Source: Chitinophagaceae bacterium UBA1931
Lineage (GTDB): Bacteria > Bacteroidota > Bacteroidia > Chitinophagales > Chitinophagaceae
Assembly (NCBI GenBank): GCA_002337125.1
Contig: DDFJ01000002.1
Span: forward strand, 1 to 64,000
Reading direction: 5' to 3'
DNA: 64,000 nucleotides
This document shows positions 46,413-55,486 of the stretch, piece after piece (positions within the stretch are counted from its first letter, which is position 1; each line of letters begins with the position of its first letter). Under the pieces are notes generated by a model. The model had not been told where the DNA came from. It saw only the letters and a program-made list of their open reading frames with translations, and did not search any database. The position numbers and the translations under genes were made by a program.

Positions 46413-47078
46413 ATGCTTACATGCAAACAGATTATTAAACGCTACGGAAACCTGGAAGTACTGAAGGGAGTTGACCTGCAGATTACCAAAGGTGAAATAG
46501 TAAGCCTGGTGGGCAGCAGTGGTGCCGGAAAAAGTACTTTGCTGCATATTCTTGGTACGCTTGATGAAGCTGATGCCGGGGAAGTATGGCTCAACGGGGT
46601 GCAGGTGAACGGGCTGAAAGGAAGGCAACTGGCTAATTTCCGTAACAGGCATATTGGCTTTGTATTCCAGTTTCATCATTTACTGCCTGAGTTTACGGCG
46701 CTGGAAAATGTTTGCATTCCAGGCTGGCTGGGAAACAGGAAAAAAACAGAGGTGGAAAAAAGGGCGAAGGAGCTGCTGGCTCTTCTTGGCTTGCAGGATC
46801 GGATGGAAAATAAACCAGCGGCAATGAGTGGGGGCGAGCAACAGCGTGTGGCCGTGGCGAGGGCATTAATTAATAACCCGGATATTATTATGGCCGATGA
46901 GCCAACGGGCAATCTCGACAGTAACAATGCCCGTGAACTTCATCAGTTGTTTTTTGATTTACGTAAACAGTTTAACCAAACTTTCCTGATTGTAACGCAC
47001 AACGAAGAACTGGCCGCTCAGTGCGACCGTACTGTGCATATGAAAGATGGGAGGATTATTGAGCCTGTAGCCGGTTGA
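46413..47078 (+). CDS. ABC transporter ATP-binding protein (LolD/MacB type)
   Basis: A 221-residue ATPase with Walker A GSSGAGKST (35-42), Q-loop FQFHHLLPEF, signature SGGEQQR (139-145) and Walker B IIMADEP (158-164). The family powers lipoprotein release or macrolide/peptide export. No permease gene lies beside it, so it must pair with one elsewhere. A second similar ATPase is at 49683. No clear promoter box is visible upstream. Confidence 0.9.
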   Translation: MLTCKQIIKRYGNLEVLKGVDLQITKGEIVSLVGSSGAGKSTLLHILGTLDEADAGEVWLNGVQVNGLKGRQLANFRNRHIGFVFQFHHLLPEFTALENVCIPGWLGNRKKTEVEKRAKELLALLGLQDRMENKPAAMSGGEQQRVAVARALINNPDIIMADEPTGNLDSNNARELHQLFFDLRKQFNQTFLIVTHNEELAAQCDRTVHMKDGRIIEPVAG

Positions 47079-47108
47079 GATAGTCGATAGTCATTAGTCA
47101 GCAGCTTT

Positions 47109-47951
47109 TCAGGCTTTCAGCAATGCTTCAATATCAAACTTTTTCATTTTCATAAAAGCTTGTGTTACCCTGCCTGCACGATCAGGATCGTTCATCAGTT
47201 CTCCCAAAACGGATGGAACAATTTGCCATGATACACCGTACTTATCTTTGAGCCAACCGCACTGTTGTTCTTGTCCGCCATCGGCTGTAAGATTGTTCCA
47301 GTAATAATCAATTTCATCCTGTGTATCGCAGTTCACTACAAATGAAGTGGCTTCGTTAATTGAGAATTTATGATCCATGGAACTATCCATAGCCATCATA
47401 ACGTAATTGTTGAGCTTAAACTGTGAGTGTTTTACCAAGTCTTCACGATCGCCTTCGCCGGGTGCATAATGCAGTATGCCGTTTATGCTTGAATTGGGAA
47501 ACAGCTTTGTATAAAAATGAACGGCCTCTTCTGATTTGCCACAGTATTTTCCTGTGAACATAATAGTGGGAGAAAATATCTGACCTACATTTTCTCTTTT
47601 GCCTGTATACAATTGCCAGCTTACGCCAAACTTATCAGCAATAAAAGCATATTTTGGGCTCCAGTCATATTTATCCAGAGGCATCATCACCATTCCTTCA
47701 TCAGAAAGTTTTGCATACAGGTCTTCGGTTTCTTTTTCTGTTTCACTTGTTACCATAAACGAAACGGAAGGATTGAGTTTAAACATAGGTCCGCCGTTAA
47801 GTCCCATAAACTTTTCACCACCTAGTTTAAACATTACCACAACAGGATTTTCAGAAATGATTTCTGAATGTTGAAAAGCATTACAATAAAAAGATGCGGC
47901 TTCTTTTGCATTGCCATCAAACCAAAGACAGGGATAAATTTGTTTTGCCAT
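47109..47951 (-). CDS. PhnB/VOC-family protein with two domains
   Basis: A 280-residue protein with two tandem VOC (glyoxalase/bleomycin) repeats of the PhnB type: the first starts YPCLWFDGNAKEAASFY, the second IMFTGKYCGKSEEAVHFY. Both end in KYGVSWQ-like segments (KFGVSWQLYTG, KYGVSWQIVPS). Metal-binding or dioxygenase-like activity is typical of the fold, but this group has no defined function. I use the ATG at 47951. It follows the two smaller VOC and SRPBCC genes on the same strand. Confidence 0.82.
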   Translation of the reverse strand: MAKQIYPCLWFDGNAKEAASFYCNAFQHSEIISENPVVVMFKLGGEKFMGLNGGPMFKLNPSVSFMVTSETEKETEDLYAKLSDEGMVMMPLDKYDWSPKYAFIADKFGVSWQLYTGKRENVGQIFSPTIMFTGKYCGKSEEAVHFYTKLFPNSSINGILHYAPGEGDREDLVKHSQFKLNNYVMMAMDSSMDHKFSINEATSFVVNCDTQDEIDYYWNNLTADGGQEQQCGWLKDKYGVSWQIVPSVLGELMNDPDRAGRVTQAFMKMKKFDIEALLKA

Positions 47952-47962
47952 AGTTGCTGTTT

Positions 47963-48397
47963 TTATTTCGTTGCACAATTAAACATCCACTGCACACCAA
48001 ACTGATCAGTTAAACTTCCGTAATAACCACCCCAGAACATTTCCTCAAGTGGTTGTGAAATTTTTCCTCCGGCACTTAATGCATCAAAGAGTTTTTTTGT
48101 TTCTTCTCTTGTATCGGGTTCTAAGTTGATGTAATTATTGTTGCCGAAGTTGACAGTAAAACCCATTGCAGCAGGTGCATCAGTACCCATCAAAACATGA
48201 CCACCAAGGGTTGGAAGTTCGATGTGCATGATAAGATTCTTCAACTCATCTGCAAGCGGGGGCATTCCTTCGGCTGGAGGAATATCACCAAAACGCATAA
48301 TACCATTTGTGAATTCAGTACCAAAAACTGTTTTGTAAAAGTTGAATGCTTTCTCCGTATAATCAGGAAAGTTGAGATAGGTACTCACTCTTGCCAT
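47963..48397 (-). CDS. PhnB-like VOC-family protein
   Basis: A 144-residue single VOC domain (STYLNFPDYTEKAFNFYKTVFG at the N-terminus, FWGGYYGSLTDQFGVQWMFNC at the C-terminus). It resembles the PhnB-type proteins often clustered with SRPBCC genes in Bacteroidota. Function unknown; enzymatic or binding roles are both possible. It lies 11 bases upstream of the two-domain VOC gene and 24 bases downstream of the SRPBCC gene. Confidence 0.82.
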   Translation of the reverse strand: MARVSTYLNFPDYTEKAFNFYKTVFGTEFTNGIMRFGDIPPAEGMPPLADELKNLIMHIELPTLGGHVLMGTDAPAAMGFTVNFGNNNYINLEPDTREETKKLFDALSAGGKISQPLEEMFWGGYYGSLTDQFGVQWMFNCATK

Positions 48398-48421
48398 TTT
48401 GTTTGGTTTAATTGGTTAAGG

Positions 48422-48850
48422 TTATTGTTGCGCTTCGGCATACTGTTTAAAGTTGTTGAGTATTGCCTGCCAGCCCTGTTGCTGCAGCTCAAGCGAATTT
48501 TGATTTTCAGCTTCAAATGTTTCAACAATTGATGTGCTGTTTCCTTCGCCGGTAAATTGTATGCTTACTTTTCTGTCATCGCCAAGCGTGTATGAGAGTA
48601 ATTCATTTTCTTTTACTTCATCAAAAATGCCCCAGAAATCAAAACCAAAGCTGCCATCTTTTGCTTCCATGCGTGATGAAAATTTTCCGCCGGGCCGTAA
48701 ATCAAGTTCTGATTTTGGTGTATGCCAGTCGGGTGAGGCACTGTTCCATTGCATAATATGTTCGGGAGTATTCCAGAGTGCCCATACTTTTTCAACAGGC
48801 ACATTTACTGTTGCACGAATGGTGATGGTTGGTTTTGTTTCAGTTGTCAT
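48422..48850 (-). CDS. SRPBCC/AHSA1-family protein
   Basis: A 142-residue START-like protein. Features are the N-terminal ITIRATVNVPVEKVWALW, the ELDLRPGGKFSS strand and the helix ending GWQAILNNFKQY. The fold binds hydrophobic ligands. It is the first of a three-gene minus-strand run with two VOC proteins, an association often seen in Bacteroidota. No substrate is known. Confidence 0.85.
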   Translation of the reverse strand: MTTETKPTITIRATVNVPVEKVWALWNTPEHIMQWNSASPDWHTPKSELDLRPGGKFSSRMEAKDGSFGFDFWGIFDEVKENELLSYTLGDDRKVSIQFTGEGNSTSIVETFEAENQNSLELQQQGWQAILNNFKQYAEAQQ

Positions 48851-49022
48851 TGTTATTGTTTTGAAAGATTCTGTAAAAAGAATTTTCTGCTGCAGTGAAC
48901 AGCAGGCTACAAATGTTGAAATATTTTTTGATTTTAAATAGCTGTTTAACCACTCTTTGATGGATGGTTGCTACTTACGAAGCAAAAACCGTGCAGGCAG
49001 GAAAAATTATGGTAAGATTATT

Positions 49023-49583
49023 TTATACTCTTGGAGCCCATTTGATTTCTTCTACTCCAAGTAAGTGGCCGGCATAGCGTGCAAGTACAAATAAATAATC
49101 GCTTAACCTGTTCAGGTATTTTATAACAAGCTGATCGATGAACATGTTTTCTTCGTGCATGTGTACGCATATACGTTCGCAACGCCTGCACACACACCGT
49201 GCAATATGTGCATTACTTACAGCTACATGCCCGCCGGGCAGAATGAATGATTTCATTTCGGGCAATATTTCATTCATGGCATCTATTTCCTTTTCAAGGA
49301 AAAGAATATCATCTTCTTTTAAATCGGGGATTTTCATTTTTGGTTCTTTTTCCGGATCACATGCCAGTGATGAACCAATTGTAAACAAGCGGTCCTGTAT
49401 TTCTTTTAATGTTTGTTTTGAACGTGCATCAGAGAGTTGATCATTCACCAAACCAATCCATGAATTTAATTCATCAACAGTACCATAGCTTTCAATACGC
49501 AGATGGCTTTTAGGAACTTTTGTTCCGCCAATTAAACTTGTTTCGCCCCTGTCGCCTGTTTTCGTATATATTTTTGATGCCAT
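49023..49583 (-). CDS. PduO-type cob(I)alamin adenosyltransferase
   Basis: A 186-residue enzyme that adenosylates corrinoids to make coenzyme B12. The N-terminal IYTKTGDRGETSLIGG binds ATP, SYGTVDELNSWIG follows, and the C-terminal RCVCRRCERICVHM and IKYLNRLSDYLFVLARYAG carry the family active-site residues. Length is typical. It probably maintains the cofactor of a B12-dependent enzyme encoded elsewhere. Confidence 0.92.
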   Translation of the reverse strand: MASKIYTKTGDRGETSLIGGTKVPKSHLRIESYGTVDELNSWIGLVNDQLSDARSKQTLKEIQDRLFTIGSSLACDPEKEPKMKIPDLKEDDILFLEKEIDAMNEILPEMKSFILPGGHVAVSNAHIARCVCRRCERICVHMHEENMFIDQLVIKYLNRLSDYLFVLARYAGHLLGVEEIKWAPRV

Positions 49584-49605
49584 AACTCAAGTAAAGTATA
49601 TCAAA

Positions 49606-49613
49606 CAAAAGTA
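49606..49613 (-). promoter_or_regulatory. Predicted -7 box of the adenosyltransferase gene
   Basis: On the minus strand TACTTTTG (49613-49606) fits TAnnTTTG, 22 bases upstream of the start. No clear -33 box. Confidence 0.42.
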
Positions 49614-49638
49614 ACAGTGAAAAGTTTTAAAATAAAAA

Positions 49639-49658
49639 AAGAGAGTGTACACTCTCTT
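49639..49658 (-). terminator. Terminator behind the 49683 ABC ATPase
   Basis: A perfect 20-bp palindrome aagagagtgt/acactctctt (49639-49658) followed by a T run on the minus strand. Confidence 0.85.
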
Positions 49659-49682
49659 AATAACTTATTGATAAATCATTTA

Positions 49683-50387
49683 TCAGGATGCTAAAACCGT
49701 TTCCTGTTTTGCCTTATCGCTTTCAATTAAACCATCCCGCAAACGAACAACACGCTTGGCATAATGGGCAATATCTTCTTCATGTGTTACCAGCACAACC
49801 GTGTTACCAAGACTGTGAATATCGCTGATGAGATTCATAATTTCAACAGAAGTTCTGCTGTCAAGGTTACCTGTAGGTTCATCGGCAAGAATGATGGCCG
49901 GGTTATTTACCAATGCACGGGCAATGGCTACACGCTGAATCTGACCGCCACTTAATTCATTTGGTTTGTGATGATGCCTGTCGGCAAGATTAACCTTGGT
50001 GAGCATTTCCATAGCACGTTCGTTACGTTCTTTTTTTGGAACGCCTGCATAGATTAACGGCAAAGCCACATTCTCAAGTGCAGATAAACGGGGCAGAAGA
50101 TTAAACTGCTGAAATACGAACCCGATTTCTTTGTTTCGTATTTCGGCAAGGTCGTTATCGTTCATCTTGCTTACATCTTTTCCATTCAGTACGTAGCGAC
50201 CGCTGGTGAGTGTATCAAGACAACCGAGAATATTCATGAGTGTACTTTTACCTGAACCTGAAGGTCCCATCAAAGCAACAAATTCATTTTTGTAAATATC
50301 AAGGTCAATTCCTTTTAAAACGGGAAGTTCCTGTTTTCCGAGGTAGTAGCTTTTGCGCAGCTCATCAAGATGAATGACAGATTGCAT
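49683..50387 (-). CDS. ABC transporter ATP-binding protein (MacB/LolD type)
   Basis: A 234-residue ATPase. Walker A is GPSGSGKST (41-49), the Q-loop is FVFQQFNLLPRL, the signature LSGGQIQRVAIARAL lies near 144 and Walker B is IILADEPTGNLDS. It belongs with MacB-like exporters or LolD lipoprotein release. No permease gene is adjacent. It is 16 bases downstream of gatC on the same strand, and a palindromic terminator follows. Confidence 0.9.
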   Translation of the reverse strand: MQSVIHLDELRKSYYLGKQELPVLKGIDLDIYKNEFVALMGPSGSGKSTLMNILGCLDTLTSGRYVLNGKDVSKMNDNDLAEIRNKEIGFVFQQFNLLPRLSALENVALPLIYAGVPKKERNERAMEMLTKVNLADRHHHKPNELSGGQIQRVAIARALVNNPAIILADEPTGNLDSRTSVEIMNLISDIHSLGNTVVLVTHEEDIAHYAKRVVRLRDGLIESDKAKQETVLAS

Positions 50388-50403
50388 AATATTAATTGCA
50401 GAA

Positions 50404-50694
50404 TTATTTTTTGATCACTTTCGGAACCATGAAGAATGCATCGTTTTTCAGTGCTGCATTTTCAAGTGCTTCCTGTCTTGTTGCTGATCCTTTCACCTCA
50501 TCGGCACGAAGCACATTGATTTCTTCTGTTAAATGCATCAGGGGTTCAATACCGGTAGTATCCAGTTCCTGCAGCTTTTCAATAAAGCCAATCAGCTCCT
50601 TCATATCACTTTGCAGCTTATCTTTTTCTTCCGGCTTTATTTCCAATCTTGCAAGAAGGCTCAGTTTATCAATCAGCTCGTGGTTTACTTCCAT
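50404..50694 (-). CDS. gatC: Asp-tRNA(Asn)/Glu-tRNA(Gln) amidotransferase subunit C
   Basis: A 96-residue GatC, the small wrapper subunit of GatCAB that turns misacylated Glu-tRNA(Gln) and Asp-tRNA(Asn) into the correct amide forms. The N-terminal LIDKLSLLARLEIKPEEKDKL and ELDTTGIEPLMHLTE are diagnostic. gatA and gatB are not in the window. Confidence 0.9.
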   Translation of the reverse strand: MEVNHELIDKLSLLARLEIKPEEKDKLQSDMKELIGFIEKLQELDTTGIEPLMHLTEEINVLRADEVKGSATRQEALENAALKNDAFFMVPKVIKK

Positions 50695-50761
50695 TTTTCA
50701 AAAATACTGATTCGGCTGTATTATTCAGCAAATACAGCTTTTTCTACATAAGCGGCAGGCG

Positions 50762-51304
50762 TTATTTAGATGAGCCCTTTTCGGTTAATTCTTTCAGCAT
50801 TTCCAATTGCTTCAGCTGAATTTCGTACAATGTCTTCAATTGTTCTTCAATCAGTAAGTCAATTTTCTGGTGCAGACTTCTTATTTCCAGTTCGGCCTTG
50901 AGGTTAATCATGTAATCGTTTTGTGCCCGTTGCCGGTCTTTTTCTTCCTGCCTGTTCTGACTCATCATAATAACCGGTGCCTGGAATGCAGCAATGCAGG
51001 AAAGAACTAGATTCATCAGGATAAAAGGAAACGGATCAAATTGCTTTCCGGTTGGTAATAATGAATTGATGACAATCCAGATCAGGAGCAAAACTGAAAA
51101 AAGAATGATGAACATCCAACTGCCGCCAAAACGGGCAATTTTATCTGAAAGCCGTTGTCCTCGGGTTAGCATTTCAGCGGGAGGGTGCAGCAGATTGTCC
51201 ATGATGAGATTTTCATCTTTCATGGTTTGTTCAACAACGGTATGAAGTTTCGACAATTGATTTGATTCAACTTCGAGCAAATGCCTGATATCTTTTGTAT
51301 CCAT
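50762..51304 (-). CDS. DUF1003 family membrane protein
   Basis: A 180-residue protein with two closely spaced transmembrane helices (about 60-80 and 90-112), flanked by RLSDKIARFGGSWMFII and MMSQNRQEEKDRQRAQND, the DUF1003 hallmarks. The C-terminal half (125-175) is a charged coiled coil. The role is unknown. It is 9 bases downstream of mgtE, so a link to magnesium transport is possible but unproved. Confidence 0.85.
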   Translation of the reverse strand: MDTKDIRHLLEVESNQLSKLHTVVEQTMKDENLIMDNLLHPPAEMLTRGQRLSDKIARFGGSWMFIILFSVLLLIWIVINSLLPTGKQFDPFPFILMNLVLSCIAAFQAPVIMMSQNRQEEKDRQRAQNDYMINLKAELEIRSLHQKIDLLIEEQLKTLYEIQLKQLEMLKELTEKGSSK

Positions 51305-51313
51305 AAACAGCTT

Positions 51314-52708
51314 TTAAAGTAAGATTCCTTTCAGAAAAATCAATGCCATTGAAAAGTAAATCACAAGTCCGGTTACATCAACCAATGTTGCAACAAAAGG
51401 TGCTGATGAAACAGCAGGATCAGCTCCAAGCTTTTTGAGCAATAAAGGCAGCATGGAGCCGCTCAAAGTTCCCCAAAGTACCACACCAATCAATGAACAT
51501 CCAACAGTAAATCCAATATACTCCCAATGTGTGCCATATAAGTGCGGGCTGATGGAGTGCCAGATAGCAATTCTTATAAAACCAATAATGCCTAAAGCCG
51601 TTCCCAAAAGAAGTCCTTGTAAAATTTCACGACGCATTACTTTCCACCAATGGGCCAGCGTCACTTCGCCTACAGCCATTGCCTGGATAACCAGCGTTGA
51701 TGCCTGGGAACCACTGTTACCACCACTTGAGATAATTAACGGAACGAATAATGCAAGCACAACAGCTTTGGCAATTTCATCTTCAAAATAAGCCATTGCT
51801 GATGCCGTAAGTAATTCACCTAAAAACAAAGCAATGAGCCATAGAACCCGTTTCTTGAAAAGTTTTAACGCAGGTGTATCCAGGTAGGGTTCATCCAATG
51901 CTTCGGTACCACCAATCATCTGCATATCTTCACTGAATTCTTCGTTGGCTACCCACAATACGTCATCAATAGTTACAATTCCAAGCAATTTGTTTGAATT
52001 GCTTACAACAGGCAAAGCCACCCTGTTATTCATTCTGAATGTTTCGTTGGCAGTTTCCTGATCATCAAAAACATTGAGTGTTACAAAGCGCCCGTCAATC
52101 AACTCTTCCACTTTTTTATCGGGAGCGGCAAGAATTATATCCCTGATGCGGATATCATCCACAAATTCTCCGTTTTGATTGATAACGTATAACACATTGA
52201 TCGTTTCACTGTCTTTGCCATATTTTCTGATCGTTTCAAAAACTTCTTCAACGGTATTCTCGGGGTAGATGTACACATAATCGGGTGTCATCAAACGGCC
52301 GATACTGTTTTCAGGATAACCCAAAAGTGAAAGCGTAATTTTTCGTTCTTCGGGATTAAGCAGTTTAATTAACTCCCGAACAACATTACCAGGCAATTCC
52401 TCCAAAAATGATGTACGGTCATCTGCGGGGAGTTCGTTTAATAATTCAGCAGTTTTAAACGGAGGCAGTTCTTTGATGATATGTTTTTGTGTGTGCAGAT
52501 CCAGGATTTTAAAAACACTTGCAGCCCTGTGTACACTCATGTTTGCCAGTATCTGGCTTTCGTGTTCAGGATATTGATCTACAAGTTCTGCCACCTCGCT
52601 GATATTTTGTTTGTTGAGAAGATCCTGCATTTCAAGCCTGTCTTCACGTTCAATCAGTTTTTCAAACTGTTCCCTCAGTGTTTCTTCTTTTTCAAGTTCA
52701 AAATTCAT
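51314..52708 (-). CDS. mgtE: Magnesium transporter MgtE
   Basis: A 464-residue channel with the MgtE layout: an N-terminal superhelical domain (1-130, with LNELPADDRTSFLEELP), two CBS domains that sense cytoplasmic Mg, and a five-helix membrane domain with FVPLIISSGGNSGSQASTLVIQAMA and VALFVPLI, which line the pore. I use the ATG at 52708 in place of a TTG two codons upstream. DUF1003 follows directly. Confidence 0.92.
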   Translation of the reverse strand: MNFELEKEETLREQFEKLIEREDRLEMQDLLNKQNISEVAELVDQYPEHESQILANMSVHRAASVFKILDLHTQKHIIKELPPFKTAELLNELPADDRTSFLEELPGNVVRELIKLLNPEERKITLSLLGYPENSIGRLMTPDYVYIYPENTVEEVFETIRKYGKDSETINVLYVINQNGEFVDDIRIRDIILAAPDKKVEELIDGRFVTLNVFDDQETANETFRMNNRVALPVVSNSNKLLGIVTIDDVLWVANEEFSEDMQMIGGTEALDEPYLDTPALKLFKKRVLWLIALFLGELLTASAMAYFEDEIAKAVVLALFVPLIISSGGNSGSQASTLVIQAMAVGEVTLAHWWKVMRREILQGLLLGTALGIIGFIRIAIWHSISPHLYGTHWEYIGFTVGCSLIGVVLWGTLSGSMLPLLLKKLGADPAVSSAPFVATLVDVTGLVIYFSMALIFLKGILL

Positions 52709-52767
52709 AGTCAACTAATTTGGCTAAAGTTAGTTTCTTTGATGGAAAATGAAATATTAAAGCAGGT

Positions 52768-53154
52768 ATGCGTCTACATCAACTTTATATCGATTTAACA
52801 GAAGAAAAAGGCAGAGGCGTTTTTACAAAAGAAAAAATTGATGCAGGTGATATTATTGAAATAGCACCGGTTATTGTAATGACTGCAGCTGAACGGATAC
52901 TGCTTGATCAAACTTTACTGCACGATTATATTTTTGAATGGGGTAATGAAAAAAAGCAATGTGCAATGGCATTAGGATGGATTCCTGTATACAATCATTC
53001 ATACAGTAGCAACAGCGAATATTTTATGGATTTTGAAGAAGAAGCCATGTTTGTAAAAGCAGTAAGAGATATTGATGCCGGAGAAGAAATAACGATTAAT
53101 TACAATGGTAATTGGAACGATGAAAAACCTGTTTGGTTTGATGTAAAAGATTGA
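52768..53154 (+). CDS. SET-domain protein (lysine methyltransferase family)
   Basis: A 128-residue compact SET domain. Key parts are GRGVFTKEKIDAGDIIE at the N-terminus, VYNHSYSSNSEY (the NHS motif) and the C-terminal ITINYN with nearby acidic residues. It lacks pre- and post-SET cysteines, as in short bacterial versions. It would transfer methyl from S-adenosylmethionine to lysine; a target is unknown. Its start region is divergent from mgtE. Confidence 0.85.
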   Translation: MRLHQLYIDLTEEKGRGVFTKEKIDAGDIIEIAPVIVMTAAERILLDQTLLHDYIFEWGNEKKQCAMALGWIPVYNHSYSSNSEYFMDFEEEAMFVKAVRDIDAGEEITINYNGNWNDEKPVWFDVKD

Positions 53155-53415
53155 TTTCATTTAATCTGAATAAAAAACGCTTTATAACAAAATATATATC
53201 AGGAAACAATTGCATTCGGCTGTGGAGCAATGTATTTTTATTATATTATTATACCACTTCCGTTTGAAAAATCTGACCTTTAATTCTCTCGTCGCAATAC
53301 CCTGTTCTTAAACCTATTACTTTCTTTTTTGAATGTAAATAACCAATTCCCAATGAAAAGCTAGCCTTTAAATTTCCTCCACCTACGGAAACCAGTTAAC
53401 AATAAAATATTTCTT

Positions 53416-54705
53416 ATGATTAGAAATTTACTCTTGTTGCTGGTGACGGTATTATCTATACACATTACACATGCTCAGCAGGCAAGTGTGCTAGGTAATG
53501 TTTTATGGGATAGCTATAATGAACGTATAGTTGTCCGTATTGCAATCCGGAACAATACCAATGCAAGCGCAAACTGTCAGATAGCAGCAATTCGAATTGG
53601 CTATCAGTTTAATGAATCTGTATTAACATTTAATGGGTATCGATCATATTTTTATAATGGTATCGATCCAAACTCAGGATTAAATGATCCTGCTTGCTAC
53701 ACTGGGTCTGGCGGAAAATTTAATCCCGATAGCAATACACCGGTTGATGATGGTACCAGAACTGCTTCAATTATTTCAAACGGTCCTCAAAAAACACTCC
53801 GGAAAAATTATATTAATCGCTCCACAACAGATTGTAATAATTTATGGGTTATACCTTCACAAACCTATCGTGTAGCGATGGATTTATACTTCAAATTCAA
53901 GTCGCCATATATGCCTGCTGATTATGGGTTAACTTCAACTGGTTATGGTTTTGGAATGCCGGGGTTTATTGCTCAGTTTATTACAGATATCAATCAGGCT
54001 CTTGATGACCCCAAAAAAGAAATGGCTGTGTTAATTGATCATACCGGAGGAAGTCCTTATCAGCCCTGGGATCAAAGTGGGAGCACTTGCAACTCAGGTT
54101 CTCTTAATCCGGTGCCTATAACTGATAATGCAGTAAACTTTATCAGCCCGGTTAATGGAGTATTATTGAGTGATGTAAATGATCTTCAAGTTCAGAAAAG
54201 AACAGGTGATGTGATTATAGACTGGAACACGAATAACAATGACCTTGTTGATCATTATGAAATTGAACGGAAACAGGAAAATGGTTCTTTTAAAACTGTT
54301 GGAATGATTATGAGTGATAATACTCAGAAAGAAATGCAGTTTGAGTTTAAAGATAAAAATGTGCCAAAGGATGTGAATTTATATTACAGGATAAAAATCC
54401 AAGGTTTAGACAATTCAGTATCATATAGCGACATTAAAATGATCAGGTCGGGAAATACACAGGGTAATGCAATCATTATTTATCCTAACCCTGCAACAGA
54501 TATTGTAAACTTAAGGCTAACAAATGCTTCAGTTAATTATGTTTACAGAATTTACAGCAGTGATGGAAGGAAGGTTATGACTGGTAATGTCAACTCATCA
54601 AATCCTCAATTAAATGTATCACAGTTAAAAACCGGCTCTTATTTCGTTGATATTTATCATCCGCAAAGCGGCAGCAGGTATTATTCACAATTCAAGAAAC
54701 AATGA
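53416..54705 (+). CDS. Putative T9SS cargo protein with a C-terminal sorting domain
   Basis: A 429-residue secreted protein. The signal peptide ends near THAQQ (17-21). Residues about 25-230 are strand-rich and unrecognised. The region 250-345 looks like a fibronectin-type fold (VDHYEIERKQENGSFKTVGMI). The end (about 355-429) has IIYPNPATDIVNL and LKTGSYFVDIY, the type A sorting domain of T9SS substrates. It would be exported via SprA, cleaved and secreted or surface-attached. Its last ~170 residues are paralogous to the next gene. Confidence 0.82.
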   Translation: MIRNLLLLLVTVLSIHITHAQQASVLGNVLWDSYNERIVVRIAIRNNTNASANCQIAAIRIGYQFNESVLTFNGYRSYFYNGIDPNSGLNDPACYTGSGGKFNPDSNTPVDDGTRTASIISNGPQKTLRKNYINRSTTDCNNLWVIPSQTYRVAMDLYFKFKSPYMPADYGLTSTGYGFGMPGFIAQFITDINQALDDPKKEMAVLIDHTGGSPYQPWDQSGSTCNSGSLNPVPITDNAVNFISPVNGVLLSDVNDLQVQKRTGDVIIDWNTNNNDLVDHYEIERKQENGSFKTVGMIMSDNTQKEMQFEFKDKNVPKDVNLYYRIKIQGLDNSVSYSDIKMIRSGNTQGNAIIIYPNPATDIVNLRLTNASVNYVYRIYSSDGRKVMTGNVNSSNPQLNVSQLKTGSYFVDIYHPQSGSRYYSQFKKQ

Positions 54706-54742
54706 TTTCGTGTAGAATAAATAACGGTGTAAACCTAATCGC

Positions 54743-54772
54743 AGGGGCTGAAGAAATCAGCCCCTTTTATTT
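54743..54772 (+). terminator. Terminator behind the T9SS cargo gene
   Basis: A 9-bp stem aggggctga (54743-54751) with tcagcccct (54757-54765) and a 5-base loop, then a T-rich tail. Confidence 0.8.
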
Positions 54773-54829
54773 AATCTTTTTTAAATTATTATTTTTACAG
54801 CTTTATATTAGCTTGGCAGCTTTATTATT

Positions 54830-55483
54830 TTGAAAGCACTGAAAATTATTTTTTTGAAAAAAAGCTTTTTATATTTTTTATTTCTTTTGGCTGTTGCGGG
54901 TAAAACATTTGCCGGAAATTATTCTTTGCCGGTAAGCGATAGTGTATCTGATATTCTTGGAAAGATTTCTGTTACTGATTGTAATGATCATGTGCTGTTG
55001 CAGTGGTCTGTTTCAAATAATATCATTACTGATCATTTTGAAATTGAACGAATGGATATTAATGGATCATTTAAAACAATTGCATTAATACTTTCTGATA
55101 ATAAATTAACTACGAGTAAGTACAGTTATAAAGACAAAATAACACTTCGTGACTTATTTCTATTTTATCGTGTGAAAGCAATAACAAATAAAGGCGAAAT
55201 ATTTTCAAGTGTTATTACTCCATTGAATTTGCAATCAGCCGGAGCACATCTTACAACAGTAGAATTTAATCACGACACTAACTTTTTGTCTCTTCACCTT
55301 TCTTTTCAAACAGGAAGTTATGTTTGCAGGTTTTATAATGTTGTTGGAAAAATGGTAAAATCAAAAACAATTCATGCCGCATCCCGTAATGTTCTTCTTA
55401 GCGATTTAAAAAACGGAACATACTTCCTTGAGATTTACCATCCTCAAACCGGTAAACGATATTATGCAAGTTTTGTAAAATAA
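54830..55483 (+). CDS. Secreted protein with a fibronectin-like region and degenerate sorting tail
   Basis: A 217-residue protein translated from a TTG start (no in-frame ATG fits a signal peptide). Residues 1-29 are a signal peptide. The rest repeats the C-terminal half of the preceding gene (ITDHFEIERMDINGSFKTIALI and LKNGTYFLEIYHPQTGKRYY). The YPNP motif of the type A sorting tail is missing and replaced by LTTVEFNHDTN. T9SS export is possible but less sure than for its neighbour; it may be a partial duplicate. Confidence 0.7.
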   Translation: MKALKIIFLKKSFLYFLFLLAVAGKTFAGNYSLPVSDSVSDILGKISVTDCNDHVLLQWSVSNNIITDHFEIERMDINGSFKTIALILSDNKLTTSKYSYKDKITLRDLFLFYRVKAITNKGEIFSSVITPLNLQSAGAHLTTVEFNHDTNFLSLHLSFQTGSYVCRFYNVVGKMVKSKTIHAASRNVLLSDLKNGTYFLEIYHPQTGKRYYASFVK

Positions 55484-55486
55484 TTT

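Noticed and set aside
50715..50743. Terminator-like hairpin gctgtatt/aatacagc followed by T on the plus strand
   Set aside because: There is no plus-strand gene ahead of it; in the minus direction of the local genes it lacks a T run.
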